Source: Dyadobacter fermentans (lineage in GTDB: Bacteria > Bacteroidota > Bacteroidia > Cytophagales > Spirosomataceae). From it: 64,000 bases of DNA. This document shows, piece after piece, positions 44,668-53,442 of this stretch (the stretch's first letter is position 1; every line of letters begins with the position of its first letter). Made by a program: the position numbers and the translations under genes. The stretch lies in assembly GCF_019924045.1 (NCBI RefSeq), contig NZ_JAHXBN010000026.1, forward strand, positions 1-64,000, given 5' to 3'. The notes beneath the pieces are model-generated. The model made no database searches. It saw only the letters and a program-made list of their open reading frames with translations, and was not told the origin of the DNA.

Positions 44668-45708
44668 TCATTGATTCACTGTAAGAGCCTTTTTTACTGC
44701 CGGTGCGACGTGCGTTCCAAGCAGCTCGATCGACTTCATCAAATCCTTGTGCGCAGGCGCACCCACATCCGTATGCATGAGAAAGCGAGTGAGGCCGAAC
44801 ATCTCCTGATGGTAGAGGATCTTATCCACCACTTCATTCGGCTCGCCTATAAACAATGCGCCGTTACGGCTTTGGCCGCCTTCGAACTGCGCACGTGTGT
44901 AAGGCGCCCACCCACGGCTACGGCCGACGCGGTCCATCTGGGCGGCATAGGAAGGGAAGTATAAGTCGCTCAGCGCTTTTCCATCCGGCCCCACCAGCCC
45001 GTGCGAGTGCGTGGCCAGCTGCATTTTGGCGGGATCGTGCCCTGCTTCCAGGTATTCGGTTTTATATAACTCAAAAAACGGCTTGAACTGCGAAGGCATA
45101 CCTCCGATGATGGCGATGATCAACGGCAAACCGAGCCGCGCAGCGCGTACCACCGACTGCGGCGTGCCGCCTACCGCCACCCATATTTCCAGGTTATTGT
45201 TCACAGCCCGGGGCAAAACCTCCTGCCTGTCGAGTGTTGCGCGGAACTTGCCTTTCCAGGTAATCACGTCGTTTTCATTGATTTCTTTCAGCAATTGCAG
45301 CTTTTCGGTGAAAAGTCCATTGTAATCATTCAAATCGTACCCAAAAAGCGGGAATGACTCTATGAAACTGCCCCGCCCAACGGTAATCTCTGCACGGCCG
45401 CCCGAAATGAGGTCAACCGTCGAGAAGTTCTGATAAACCCGCACGGGATCCGCGGAGCTCAATACGGTTACAGAGCTGGTGAGCTTGATATTTTTGGTCA
45501 CTGAGGCCGCTGCCGCCAGAATAATCTCGGGCGTCGAAACCGCAAAATCCGGTCGGTGGTGCTCGCCTATACCGAACACATCCAGCCCAACCTCGTCGGC
45601 CAGTTTGATTTCCTCCAACATATCCTGCAAGCGCTCCTGCGGCGACTGAAAAGAACGGGTTTCATTGTTAAATGCAAGATCCCCGAACATGCTGATTCCT
45701 ATTTCCAT
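44668..45708 (-). CDS. LLM-class flavin-dependent oxidoreductase (luciferase-like)
   Basis: 346 aa. The luciferase-like TIM-barrel signature includes EIGISMFGDL, EIKLADEVGLDVFGIGEHHR and the RAEITVGRGSFIESF loop. The FMN or F420-type monooxygenase family usually acts with a separate flavin reductase, which is not nearby. The substrate is unknown. It is a single gene bounded downstream by a good terminator. Upstream is a 338-bp region with a TACTTTTG element and the heptamer arrays C1/C2. Confidence 0.9.
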   Translation of the reverse strand: MEIGISMFGDLAFNNETRSFQSPQERLQDMLEEIKLADEVGLDVFGIGEHHRPDFAVSTPEIILAAAASVTKNIKLTSSVTVLSSADPVRVYQNFSTVDLISGGRAEITVGRGSFIESFPLFGYDLNDYNGLFTEKLQLLKEINENDVITWKGKFRATLDRQEVLPRAVNNNLEIWVAVGGTPQSVVRAARLGLPLIIAIIGGMPSQFKPFFELYKTEYLEAGHDPAKMQLATHSHGLVGPDGKALSDLYFPSYAAQMDRVGRSRGWAPYTRAQFEGGQSRNGALFIGEPNEVVDKILYHQEMFGLTRFLMHTDVGAPAHKDLMKSIELLGTHVAPAVKKALTVNQ

Positions 45709-45818
45709 TTCCTGTTTGATTTTCGTCTTTGTTTCTCACGCTGCAATCCCTGCAACGTCAGAAATACAACCGGCAATGCAGCATATAGATTCCGGAATCA
45801 GGTGTTTGGGGTAGTATC

Positions 45819-45826
45819 CAAAAGTA
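45819..45826 (-). promoter_or_regulatory. Possible -7 element of the flavin oxidoreductase gene
   Basis: The minus strand reads TACTTTTG, an exact TAnnTTTG match, about 110 bp before the start codon at 45708. No TTG at suitable spacing is seen; the array starts about 33 bp further upstream. Confidence 0.4.
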
Positions 45827-45859
45827 TAGCGGGGGAAGGGCTGCGCCAGACGACCGGAC

Positions 45860-45943
45860 GGCTGACGGCCGACCGCTGACGGCCGACCGTAGGCCATAGA
45901 CCGTAGACCGTAGACCATGGACCATAGACCATGGACCATGGAC
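45860..45943 (+). repeat. Heptamer array C1
   Basis: Twelve exact 7-bp units, from GGCTGAC and GGCCGAC in the first half to CGTAGAC, CATAGAC and CATGGAC in the second. The unit type changes gradually along the array while the GAC stays in register. Its inverted partner C2 starts 37 bp later. Confidence 0.9.
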
Positions 45944-45980
45944 AATGGCTTACTGGTTTTACTTTAGGCAACCTCTAATT

Positions 45981-46036
45981 ATGGTCCATGGTCGGCCGAA
46001 GGCCTCTGGTCGGCGGTCGGCGGTCGGCGGTCAGGC
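45981..46036 (-). repeat. Heptamer array C2, inverted partner of C1
   Basis: Units with GTC in register: ATGGTCC, ATGGTCG, a degenerate stretch, then GTCGGCG repeated three times (46009-46029) and GTCAGGC. They are the reverse complement of C1 types. The array ends about 10 bp before the stop codon of the ABC permease gene. Together with C1 and the leader of the flavin oxidoreductase it fills 45709-46046; no gene is seen there. Confidence 0.85.
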
Positions 46037-46046
46037 CGCCCGCGGC

Positions 46047-48725
46047 CTATTCACTCCGCAAACTTCGCACAGGATTCACCATCGCCGCCCTGATCGATTG
46101 GAAACTGACTGTAAAAACGGCAATCAGCACAGCGATCACGCCAGCCAGCACGAACATCCACCATTCGATGTCGATTTGGTAAGCGAACCCTTGCAGCCAT
46201 TGCTTCATGATGTACCAGGCTACCGGGGAGGCCAGAACGATGGCCATCATAACCAGTTTGAGAAAATCTTTGGAAAGCAGCCCCACAATCCCCGCTACGG
46301 AAGCTCCCAGTACTTTCCGGACGCCAATCTCCTTTGTGCGTTGCTCAGCGGTGAATGCGGCGAGACCAAACAATCCAAGGCAGGAAATGAATATCGCCAG
46401 AAAGGCAAAATACCCCGCCAGTTTACCAACGATCTGCTCGCTCTGGTATTGGCGGGCGTACTCCTGGTCGGTGAATGCATAGGTAAACGGCACATTAGGG
46501 TTGAGTTTCTTGCAAATCCGCTCGATCGCCGCCAGCGTTTCGGGCGTTTTGCCCGCCTGAATACGGACGATGACGCTCCCTTGCGGTTCACGCGCAGCGA
46601 GGTAAGCGATAAGCGGGCGGATGGCCGTATGCAGCGACTGGAAATGGAAATCTTTCAGGACACCCACAATCCGGATTTTCGATTTACCCCAGTTGATTTC
46701 CCTGCCGACCGGATCTTTGAGACCCATTACTTTCACTGCCGTTTCGTTGACAATCACACCGCTTGAGTCCGTCGGGAATTCCTTCGAGAAATCGCGGCCT
46801 TCGGCCATTTGCAGGTTCATTGTTTTGGTAAAATTATATCCTACACCCACCGGTGTGAACCTTACCTTATCATTCGGATCGCTGCCTGGCCAGGTGATCC
46901 CCTCCGTGCCGTTACCATTGGAGGCAGGCGAGGCCGTCATATGCGACACCTCTTTCACTCCGGCAACTTGCGTTAATTGTACTTTCAGGATGTCATATTT
47001 GTTGAACAGTTCGCCCTCGATCGGGAAGTAAACCAGGTTTTCGCGGTCAAACCCCAGGTTTTTGTTTTGTACAAAACCTACCTGCCGGTAAATAATGATC
47101 ATGCCGACGATCAGGATCACCGATAATCCGAACTGAAAGACCACCAGCCCCTGCCGCACCCATACCGAACTCGAATCAAATTTCAAAGCGCCTTTGAGAA
47201 TGCGGACCGGATTGAGCGACGACAGGAACAATGCAGGATAACTCCCCGCGAGCAACCCCGTCGCAGCAAGCAAGCCCGCTATGACGCCCCAGAACATCGG
47301 CTCCGACAACGGTAGTGCCATTTGCTTGCCCGTAAGGCTGTTGAACGCCGGCAGCAACAAAGCCACCAGCAACACGGCCAATATCGCCGAGAGCGTCGCG
47401 ATCAGCAGCGCCTCACCCATAAACTGCCCTGCGAGCATGGAACGCATCGCCCCTACTACCTTCCTTACCCCCACTTCTTTTGCGCGGCGCGACGAGCGTG
47501 CGGTAGCGAGGTTCATGAAATTAATGCAGGCGATCAGCAGGATGAACACGGCCACGAAACTGAACAACCGTACATATTCAATGCGGCCGCCGTCCATTTT
47601 GGCGTCTTTGATATTACTGTTAAGATAATATTCATGAAAAGGCTGCATGGCCAGCTGAGTCTTGTACGGCTTCCCGGCGTCGCGGTTGGTCTTGTCGAGC
47701 AAGTGGAGCATTTTCGTCGCTACTTTGGCTGGATCGGCGTCCTTCCGCAGTTTGAAAAACGTCAGAGGATCCGTACTGCCCCAGTCTTCGGCCCAGCGGT
47801 TATCATCCGTGTAGGCATCCCAGGTCATGAGACAATCGAATTGCAACGAGCTGTTGGTGCCGATATTCTCAAAAACCGCCGAAACGGTCATTTCCTTGCG
47901 GTTGTCAAAACGGATCGCCTTTCCCATCGCCGCCTCCGCGCTTCCGAAAAACGCTTCGGCCATGTTGCGGGAGATCACAATATTGCTCTTATCACGCAAT
48001 GCACCTTCCGGAGTACCTTGTAAAAGCTTGTAGCTGAACATTTTGAAAAAATCCTCACTCGCCCAGTTGGTGGCCTGTTTGTGTACCTTGCTACCGACCG
48101 AAAACGTCTGCGGGTTGGTCCATGAATACGGTGTGCTCATTTCAATCTCCGGTATCGATTTTTTGAGCTCCTCCGCCAGCAGTCCCGGCGTCCAGATCAC
48201 GCCCTGTACTTTCCCGCTGAAATACTCACGCATGTAAATGCGGTACAATTGACCATTGTTCGTGTGAAACGCATCTACGGCCCGTTCGTCACGGATCCAG
48301 AGCAAAATCATGAGGCTGCAAGCCATTCCAAGCGCGAGGCCCAGAATATTAATGGCCGAGAACGTTTTGCTTTTGAGCAGGTTACGAAATGCGATTTTGA
48401 AATAATTCTGGATCATGGCAGCACTGAATGAATAGGTTTCGGAATAGTCGTTTGAGCTTTTCGGGCGCGCGAACGGGCGCAGAAGGCGAATGGCAGCGAG
48501 GGCATATTTCCGGTCAGCAGCCGGTTTGCCCAGGCTTTCGAGCCAGTAGGCGTACATTTCGAGCATATCGCCCTGTAATTCTTCGCGGGTATCGGGGTGC
48601 GACCAGCTTGCCAGCAGGCGGGTAGCCCACCGCGGCGGCCCAGCGGGACCCTGCGTACCGGCGCCCGGCGTATCGACGCCCGGCGTACCGACGCCCGGCC
48701 CAACGGAGGTTGGCTTTCGTTCCAT
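46047..48725 (-). CDS. ABC transporter permease (MacB/FtsX type) with N-terminal prefix domain
   Basis: 892 aa. The first 35 residues are low complexity, with a short repeat (TPGVDTPGAGTQ). Next is a prefix domain (about 38-95, LLASWSHPDTREELQGDMLE) typical of Bacteroidota permeases next to PadR genes. There follow two MacB periplasmic core domains and two FtsX permease domains (INILGLALGMACSLMILLW; RAKEVGVRKVVGAMRSMLAG; the second half mirrors it with RTKEIGVRKVLGASVAGIVG). It has about eight membrane helices and the family ending NPVRSLRSE. No ATPase gene is adjacent, so it must use one encoded elsewhere. It starts one base after the PadR stop codon, so the PadR protein probably controls it. 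Confidence 0.92.
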   Translation of the reverse strand: MERKPTSVGPGVGTPGVDTPGAGTQGPAGPPRWATRLLASWSHPDTREELQGDMLEMYAYWLESLGKPAADRKYALAAIRLLRPFARPKSSNDYSETYSFSAAMIQNYFKIAFRNLLKSKTFSAINILGLALGMACSLMILLWIRDERAVDAFHTNNGQLYRIYMREYFSGKVQGVIWTPGLLAEELKKSIPEIEMSTPYSWTNPQTFSVGSKVHKQATNWASEDFFKMFSYKLLQGTPEGALRDKSNIVISRNMAEAFFGSAEAAMGKAIRFDNRKEMTVSAVFENIGTNSSLQFDCLMTWDAYTDDNRWAEDWGSTDPLTFFKLRKDADPAKVATKMLHLLDKTNRDAGKPYKTQLAMQPFHEYYLNSNIKDAKMDGGRIEYVRLFSFVAVFILLIACINFMNLATARSSRRAKEVGVRKVVGAMRSMLAGQFMGEALLIATLSAILAVLLVALLLPAFNSLTGKQMALPLSEPMFWGVIAGLLAATGLLAGSYPALFLSSLNPVRILKGALKFDSSSVWVRQGLVVFQFGLSVILIVGMIIIYRQVGFVQNKNLGFDRENLVYFPIEGELFNKYDILKVQLTQVAGVKEVSHMTASPASNGNGTEGITWPGSDPNDKVRFTPVGVGYNFTKTMNLQMAEGRDFSKEFPTDSSGVIVNETAVKVMGLKDPVGREINWGKSKIRIVGVLKDFHFQSLHTAIRPLIAYLAAREPQGSVIVRIQAGKTPETLAAIERICKKLNPNVPFTYAFTDQEYARQYQSEQIVGKLAGYFAFLAIFISCLGLFGLAAFTAEQRTKEIGVRKVLGASVAGIVGLLSKDFLKLVMMAIVLASPVAWYIMKQWLQGFAYQIDIEWWMFVLAGVIAVLIAVFTVSFQSIRAAMVNPVRSLRSE
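48653..48697 (-). repeat. 15-bp in-frame tandem repeat inside the permease gene
   Basis: Three 15-bp units (plus strand GCGTACCGGCGCCCG, GCGTATCGACGCCCG, GCGTACCGACGCCCG). Each encodes five residues of the form GVxTP/GAGTQ on the minus strand. Copy number changes would keep the frame. Confidence 0.85.
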
Positions 48726-48726
48726 A

Positions 48727-49065
48727 TCATCGGGTCATTAACTGGAGTGTATCCGGCGACATCGCATTCCACAATGCCTCCCTCGCCTCTTTCGCTTCAC
48801 GCAACGCCTTACGGCCAAATGCGGTCACGCGGAAAAAACGTTTGCGGCGACCACCCCGCTCGGCCGTAGCGCCGCCCATTTCGGACGACAGGAACCCTTT
48901 TTCTTCCAGTCGCTGCAAGGTGGTATGTACCGTACTGAACCCGACGGCGCGGCCGGCTTTCTGGTCGAGTTCCTGCGCGACCGTCACGGCGTAGGCTTCC
49001 TCGCCCAACACCGCGACCGTCAGCAGCACGACCTCTTCCAGTTCTCCTAAAAATGTTCGTCTCAT
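48727..49065 (-). CDS. PadR family transcriptional regulator
   Basis: 112 aa from the ATG at 49065, where MRRTFLGELEEVVLLTVAVL begins like typical PadR proteins; four extra residues are possible upstream. The winged helix reads FSTVHTTLQRLEEKGFLSSE and RGGRRKRFFRVTAFGRKALR. PadR proteins repress genes until a ligand or stress inactivates them. The adjacent permease gene starts one base after its stop codon. This PadR/prefix-permease pairing is frequent in Cytophagales and suggests an efflux or lipid/peptide export system. Confidence 0.93.
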   Translation of the reverse strand: MRRTFLGELEEVVLLTVAVLGEEAYAVTVAQELDQKAGRAVGFSTVHTTLQRLEEKGFLSSEMGGATAERGGRRKRFFRVTAFGRKALREAKEAREALWNAMSPDTLQLMTR

Positions 49066-49226
49066 GGCTGAATGCATTTATTCCGATAATGTCGGGCAAA
49101 TGCTGTGCCAAATTTGGAAAGTGGGCCTCAGGTATTCAAAAAAGGGTTTCGGGCGATTGACATGGCCTGATGACTGTCCGATTCCGAACATCCGTGTTAT
49201 CAAAGCGGACAAGTCGCAAATAGCGC

Positions 49227-49257
49227 TTGAAAACCGGTTGTCAAACAGTTACATTTG
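49227..49257 (+). promoter_or_regulatory. Promoter of the membrane-bound AraC regulator
   Basis: TTG (49227-49229), a 20-bp spacer and TACATTTG (49250-49257) match the Bacteroidota -33/-7 pattern. The start codon at 49278 would follow about 14 bases after the expected transcription start. An open frame can be extended back to a TTG at 49227, but that codon is the -33 element, which supports the later ATG. Confidence 0.75.
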
Positions 49258-49277
49258 GGATACAATCGGTTCGGTTT

Positions 49278-50348
49278 ATGAATATAGGCAAGGAGCTTCT
49301 GTTCTTTTTCAGCGCGCTGGGAGCTTTCAACGGCATCCTGCTCGGGCTATTCCTGTTGTTTTTTACCCAAAAGAAATACCTCGCCAACAACTTCCTGGCG
49401 GGCATGCTACTGGCGTCCAGCGTGAGGATTGCCAAGTCGGTTTGCCTCTATTTCGACGGAGGGCTGCCGAAGATTTATCTGCAAATAGGCCTTTCCGCCT
49501 GTTTTTTCATCGGGCCATTTTTGTACTATTTCGTGCGGTCTGCGGTAACACCCCTGGAAAAGACACCCAAGAGCTGGACATGGACGCTCATCGTCCTGGC
49601 CGTGCTGACACTGGCTGTGGGCATTGCCCTACCCTATTCCGAATACCCGGTTTTGTGGAATAAAGTGATTGCGAGGCTGATTTACGTGCAATGGTTTTGC
49701 TTTTTGGTTGCCTCGGGCATTATGATCCGCGGCCTGCTGCGCAAACTGTTCCGCCGATCGTACGCAATGAAGCCAGCCGAAACGTGGATTTCCATGATTT
49801 TCCTGGGCAATGTGCTGATCTTCCTTTTGTATTTTTCTTCGCTGATCAACGCCCCGTTCGCTTCGTACATCAGCGGGTCCATTGCATTTTCGCTCATCCT
49901 TTACCTGATGATCACTCTGGTGATTTACAAGAAGAAAACCGACGAGCTGTTCCTGCTTTTGCCCGATAAGCCCGTCGCTAAAAAGCTCAGCGAGAGCGAT
50001 GCAGAACTGTGGCTTGGCAAGCTGGAAAAGGTGATGACCGAAAAAGCCATCTACAAAAACCCCGACCTGAAACTGCACGACCTCTCGCGCGAAATACAGG
50101 TTTCAGGCCACCAGCTTTCAGCCTTGCTGAACGACGGTTTGGGCAAGAATTTCACGACGTATATCAATGAGTGGCGGATTGCCGAAGCCTGCAAAATGAT
50201 CGCCACCGAGCAGCATCTAACGCTCGAAGCAATCGGTTATGAGGTCGGTTTCAATTCCAAATCTACTTTTTTTGCTACATTCAAGAAGGTAAAAGGCACA
50301 ACGCCCTCTTCTTATCAATTCACTACTAATCAACCTATTACAGATTAA
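49278..50348 (+). CDS. Membrane-bound AraC family transcriptional regulator
   Basis: 356 aa from the ATG at 49278. Seven hydrophobic segments fill residues 1-225 (ELLFFFSALGAFNGILLGLF, SACFFIGPFLYYFV, LIVLAVLTLAVGIALP and others), an arrangement seen in a Bacteroidota class of AraC regulators with a 7TM-like sensor half. The C-terminal AraC domain has both helix-turn-helix motifs: LKLHDLSREIQVSGHQLSAL and LTLEAIGYEVGFNSKSTFFA, then FKKVKGTTPSSY. It may sense a membrane or periplasmic signal. The TonB-dependent receptor gene starts 105 bp downstream on the same strand and is a likely target. Confidence 0.92.
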   Translation: MNIGKELLFFFSALGAFNGILLGLFLLFFTQKKYLANNFLAGMLLASSVRIAKSVCLYFDGGLPKIYLQIGLSACFFIGPFLYYFVRSAVTPLEKTPKSWTWTLIVLAVLTLAVGIALPYSEYPVLWNKVIARLIYVQWFCFLVASGIMIRGLLRKLFRRSYAMKPAETWISMIFLGNVLIFLLYFSSLINAPFASYISGSIAFSLILYLMITLVIYKKKTDELFLLLPDKPVAKKLSESDAELWLGKLEKVMTEKAIYKNPDLKLHDLSREIQVSGHQLSALLNDGLGKNFTTYINEWRIAEACKMIATEQHLTLEAIGYEVGFNSKSTFFATFKKVKGTTPSSYQFTTNQPITD

Positions 50349-50453
50349 CAGCGGTACGAACTTATAAATCCGTACTCCTGATTTGCCTTTTGCATACCTT
50401 CGAAAATGGCGGGCTTTGGATTTTTGCTTCAAACCAGATCCATTGTCACAGCC

Positions 50454-52841
50454 ATGAAGCTTTCCGGCATCATTTTCTCCATCCTTTTTCTGTTTACCCA
50501 AATAACCGTCGCCCAGCACCGTTACGCGGTTTCGGGAAAGGCCGTCGGTGCAAACCGGCAGCAGGTTGCCGTGTATGCCCGCCTGCTTGCCCTACCCGAT
50601 TCCGCTTTACTGCAAGGCGCGCCATTCGAGGACGGCAGCGTCACCTTCACCGGCATTGTGCATCAAGCCGTTGCCATACGGCTAAGCAGCATTGGCCTTG
50701 CCGACACGCTGATCGTCATCAGCCCGAACGGCCGGGCGCACATCGACCTCGGCACCATCCTCATGCGTGAGCACGTGCAAGCGCTCGCTGGCGTGACCGT
50801 GCGCGGGCAGGCCCCGCTCGTGAGGCAAGGGGCCAACGGCACCATCGAAATCCAGGTTACCGGCAGTATTCTGGCCGGCAGCACCTCGGCCTCGGAACTG
50901 CTCGGCCGGTCGCCGGGCATTATCTTCACCGAAGGTCGGGCGGGCGTCGCGGGGCGCGGCGAAGCACTGATTTTCCTGAACGGACAGGCCATCACCCCTG
51001 AACAAATGGCGGCCATTCCCGTGAGCCGCATTGCACGGGTGGAGGTGATCCCAAACCCCTCGGCCCGATACGATGCCGAGGGCAAGGCGGTGATCAATAT
51101 CATCACTAAGCAGGTAATGGATACCGGTATGACGGGCTCGGTCACCCAGCAATATGCCTACACCCGATTTGCAGGCAGCGAGCTCAATACCCTCGCGGAT
51201 GCCCAGTACATGCGCAACAAACTGGCGTTGCAAGCCAATTATGCCCTGCAAACCGGTAACAGCCGCGAAGTACTCCATACCACACGCACCCGTCCCTCGC
51301 CCACCGAGTACCTCCATTCGGACCTCACCACCGACTGGCAGCGCAAATTGCGTAATTATTCCAATTTCGGGGTGGGCGCACAATGGAACCTGAACGCCAA
51401 CAGCTATTTGTCGCTGAATTACAAGGGAAATCTCAACAGCCTTGGCGGCAGCCAAAATAGCAGTAATGCCCTCACCGACAAAAAAGGCAGCAGCTTCTAC
51501 CAAAGCCGCGTGGCCAAGGACGAAGAACGCTGGAACCACGCTGTTACCCTCAACTTCCAGCAAGCGCTGGATACACTCGGCTCCGCTTTGTTTGTCGGCA
51601 CGCAATATGCCCGCTTCAAAACCGACCAGCACGACCGTATCGCCGAAAGCAGCCTCACCGGCGAAAGCAACGGCCTGCGGAACCTGCTCAACGACGTGCT
51701 CGTCCGCATCCACATTTCCAGCACCCAGCTCGATTACACCAAAGTGTTCCGCAACGGCGACAAGCTCGAAACCGGCGCCAAGTTCAGCTACGCCGATAAT
51801 GGCTCGGGCACCGATTTCATGGTTTCCACTGAGGGCGGCCCGTTCCTGCCCGACCCTGGCCTGAGCAGCAACTTCCGTTACCGCGAAAAGGTACCGGCCG
51901 TGTATTTAAGCTATCTGGGAAATCTGAAAAAAAATGTCCGTTTCGGAGCCGGGCTGCGGGGCGAATACACCAGCTATTCGCTCAATACCACCGCACGCGG
52001 CGGCCAGGTTATCGGGGACAAGTACTTCCATGTTTTCCCCCATCTTTTTATCAGCAAAAACTTCCCGAATGGCCTCCAAAGCCGCATTTCGTACGTTTCC
52101 AAGATCACCCGCCCACGCTACCAGGCACTCAACCCGTTCGTGATCTACCAGGATCCCTTTACGACCATCGAGGGCAACCCCAACATGCAGCCCGAGAAGA
52201 TCCATACCGTCGAAACCGGCCTGCAATACAGGCAACTCGACGTCCGGGCGGGTTACACCTACACCAAAGACAAGATCAGCGGCGCTGCATTACGCGGCGA
52301 GTCGCCCAACAGCTACATTTTAAAGGGCATTAACCTTGCGCGGGAGCATTCCCTCTTCATTACAGCGTCGGCGACATTCAACATCGCCTGGTGGAACACT
52401 ACCAACACCGTCACCGTGAGCCGCAACAACCTGATCGACAACGAATACGGCTTCGATATCCTCAAACCCAGGCCGCAGCTTTATGCCTACACCAGCAATA
52501 CTTTTGATGTAAACCATATTTTTAAAATTCAGCTCATGGCCTGGTATCTCAGCGAAAGGTCACAAGGGCTATACAATGATTTCAGCCGGTCGACGGTAAC
52601 GCTGGGCGCGGAGAAAGACTTTTTGAAAAACGCATTGAAGATCAGGCTCACCGCGAACGATATTTTTCATCAAAGTCACGTGCACGGCAAATACAGCGTC
52701 GGTGCTACCAATATTTACTACCACCGCACTTATTCGACTGCATTCTTCGGCGTCAGCGCTGTGTATCGGTTTGGGAGGTCGGGAAAAATTACATTTAACA
52801 GCAAATCCACCGGCGAGACGGAGCAGAATCGGGCGCGGTGA
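50454..52841 (+). CDS. TonB-dependent receptor, outer-membrane beta-barrel family
   Basis: 795 aa from the ATG at 50454, where the signal peptide MKLSGIIFSILFLFTQITVA begins. A short N-terminal carboxypeptidase-like domain is followed by a plug (VTVRGQAPLVRQGANGTIEI, with LNGQAITPEQMAAIPVSRIA and VEVIPNPSARYDAEG), the pattern of the outer-membrane beta-barrel family 3. Barrel strands follow, to VSAVYRFGRSGKI near the end. Its ligand is unknown; the family includes peptide and iron transporters. It follows the membrane-bound AraC regulator and has a compact hairpin after its stop codon. There is no SusD neighbour. Confidence 0.9.
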   Translation: MKLSGIIFSILFLFTQITVAQHRYAVSGKAVGANRQQVAVYARLLALPDSALLQGAPFEDGSVTFTGIVHQAVAIRLSSIGLADTLIVISPNGRAHIDLGTILMREHVQALAGVTVRGQAPLVRQGANGTIEIQVTGSILAGSTSASELLGRSPGIIFTEGRAGVAGRGEALIFLNGQAITPEQMAAIPVSRIARVEVIPNPSARYDAEGKAVINIITKQVMDTGMTGSVTQQYAYTRFAGSELNTLADAQYMRNKLALQANYALQTGNSREVLHTTRTRPSPTEYLHSDLTTDWQRKLRNYSNFGVGAQWNLNANSYLSLNYKGNLNSLGGSQNSSNALTDKKGSSFYQSRVAKDEERWNHAVTLNFQQALDTLGSALFVGTQYARFKTDQHDRIAESSLTGESNGLRNLLNDVLVRIHISSTQLDYTKVFRNGDKLETGAKFSYADNGSGTDFMVSTEGGPFLPDPGLSSNFRYREKVPAVYLSYLGNLKKNVRFGAGLRGEYTSYSLNTTARGGQVIGDKYFHVFPHLFISKNFPNGLQSRISYVSKITRPRYQALNPFVIYQDPFTTIEGNPNMQPEKIHTVETGLQYRQLDVRAGYTYTKDKISGAALRGESPNSYILKGINLAREHSLFITASATFNIAWWNTTNTVTVSRNNLIDNEYGFDILKPRPQLYAYTSNTFDVNHIFKIQLMAWYLSERSQGLYNDFSRSTVTLGAEKDFLKNALKIRLTANDIFHQSHVHGKYSVGATNIYYHRTYSTAFFGVSAVYRFGRSGKITFNSKSTGETEQNRAR

Positions 52842-52852
52842 AATGCTTCATG

Positions 52853-52874
52853 GCACGAAGGTCTACCTTCGTGC
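52853..52874 (+). terminator. Hairpin after the TonB receptor gene
   Basis: GCACGAAGG-TCTA-CCTTCGTGC, a 9-bp stem with a 4-base loop, 11 bp after the stop codon. No T-tract follows. Confidence 0.5.
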
Positions 52875-52877
52875 TCC

Positions 52878-52952
52878 CTATTCGCAGGCCTCCGACCGGC
52901 CGATGCTGCAAAGCGATATTGCGGTACTGACCGGCCGGAGGCCTGCGAATAG
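52878..52952. repeat. 17-bp inverted repeat with 41-bp loop
   Basis: CTATTCGCAGGCCTCCG (52878-52894) and its exact complement (52936-52952). The loop holds two copies of GACCGGCC in direct orientation. It might terminate transcription or be a remnant of a mobile repeat. No gene lies in this region. Confidence 0.8.
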
Positions 52953-52955
52953 TGT

Positions 52956-52977
52956 GTGCAAATCATGAGATTTGCAC
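52956..52977. repeat. 9-bp hairpin
   Basis: GTGCAAATC-ATGA-GATTTGCAC, directly after the 17-bp inverted repeat. Confidence 0.7.
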
Positions 52978-53050
52978 CAGCGCGGCCTGCACGATTATTA
53001 AATAGTAATTAAAATGGCATTCAGCATACATTCAGGTCGGAGTGAGTTGC

Positions 53051-53058
53051 TACTTTTG
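53051..53058 (+). promoter_or_regulatory. Possible -7 element of the YCII gene
   Basis: TACTTTTG matches TAnnTTTG exactly, 28 bp before the start codon at 53087. No clear -33 element at normal spacing. Confidence 0.45.
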
Positions 53059-53086
53059 AAACATTCTCTTCAACCATGAAAAAACC

Positions 53087-53434
53087 ATGAAAAACTACAT
53101 TATCATTTTCCGCGAGCCCGACGGTCGGCGGTCCGACGGTCAGCGGGATTCCCATACAGAGGCGGAAATTGCGGCGCATCGGGAAAACTGGTCAAAATGG
53201 TTTGCCGAATGGGGTGCCAAAGGCAAGTTGGCAGGCGGTAGCGGGCTGACGCTCAACGGCCGCATTATCAAAGACGGGCAAACCAACGAAGGCATTCATT
53301 ACGCGGGTACGGAAATCGTGGGCGGCTTTCTATTGCTCAAAGCCGAAGACCTGGACGAAGCCACGGCCATCGCCGCCAGTTGCCCGATCTACGAGTTCGA
53401 CGGTTACGCCGAAGTCCGCGAAATGCAGCAATAG
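53087..53434 (+). CDS. YCII-related domain protein
   Basis: 115 aa. The YCII-type ferredoxin-like fold is indicated by MKNYIIIFREPDG, then ENWSKWFAEWGAKGKLAGGS, GGFLLLKAEDLDEATAIAAS and CPIYEFDGYAEVREM. YCII proteins are small dimeric enzymes or accessory proteins of uncertain role. Residues 12-19 (GRRSDGQR) are encoded by a stretch with heptamer-like GGTC repeats and look like an insertion between REPDG and the DSHTEAE helix. The start is preceded by a second ATG 11 bp upstream that encodes only MKKP before a stop overlapping the real start codon (ATGA). Confidence 0.85.
   Translation: MKNYIIIFREPDGRRSDGQRDSHTEAEIAAHRENWSKWFAEWGAKGKLAGGSGLTLNGRIIKDGQTNEGIHYAGTEIVGGFLLLKAEDLDEATAIAASCPIYEFDGYAEVREMQQ
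53119..53147 (+). repeat. GGTC repeat inside the YCII gene
   Basis: Three GGTC motifs spaced 7 and 8 bp (GACGGTC, GGCGGTC, then CGACGGTC). The sequence resembles the units of heptamer array C2. Confidence 0.55.
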
Positions 53435-53442
53435 CCCCCATG

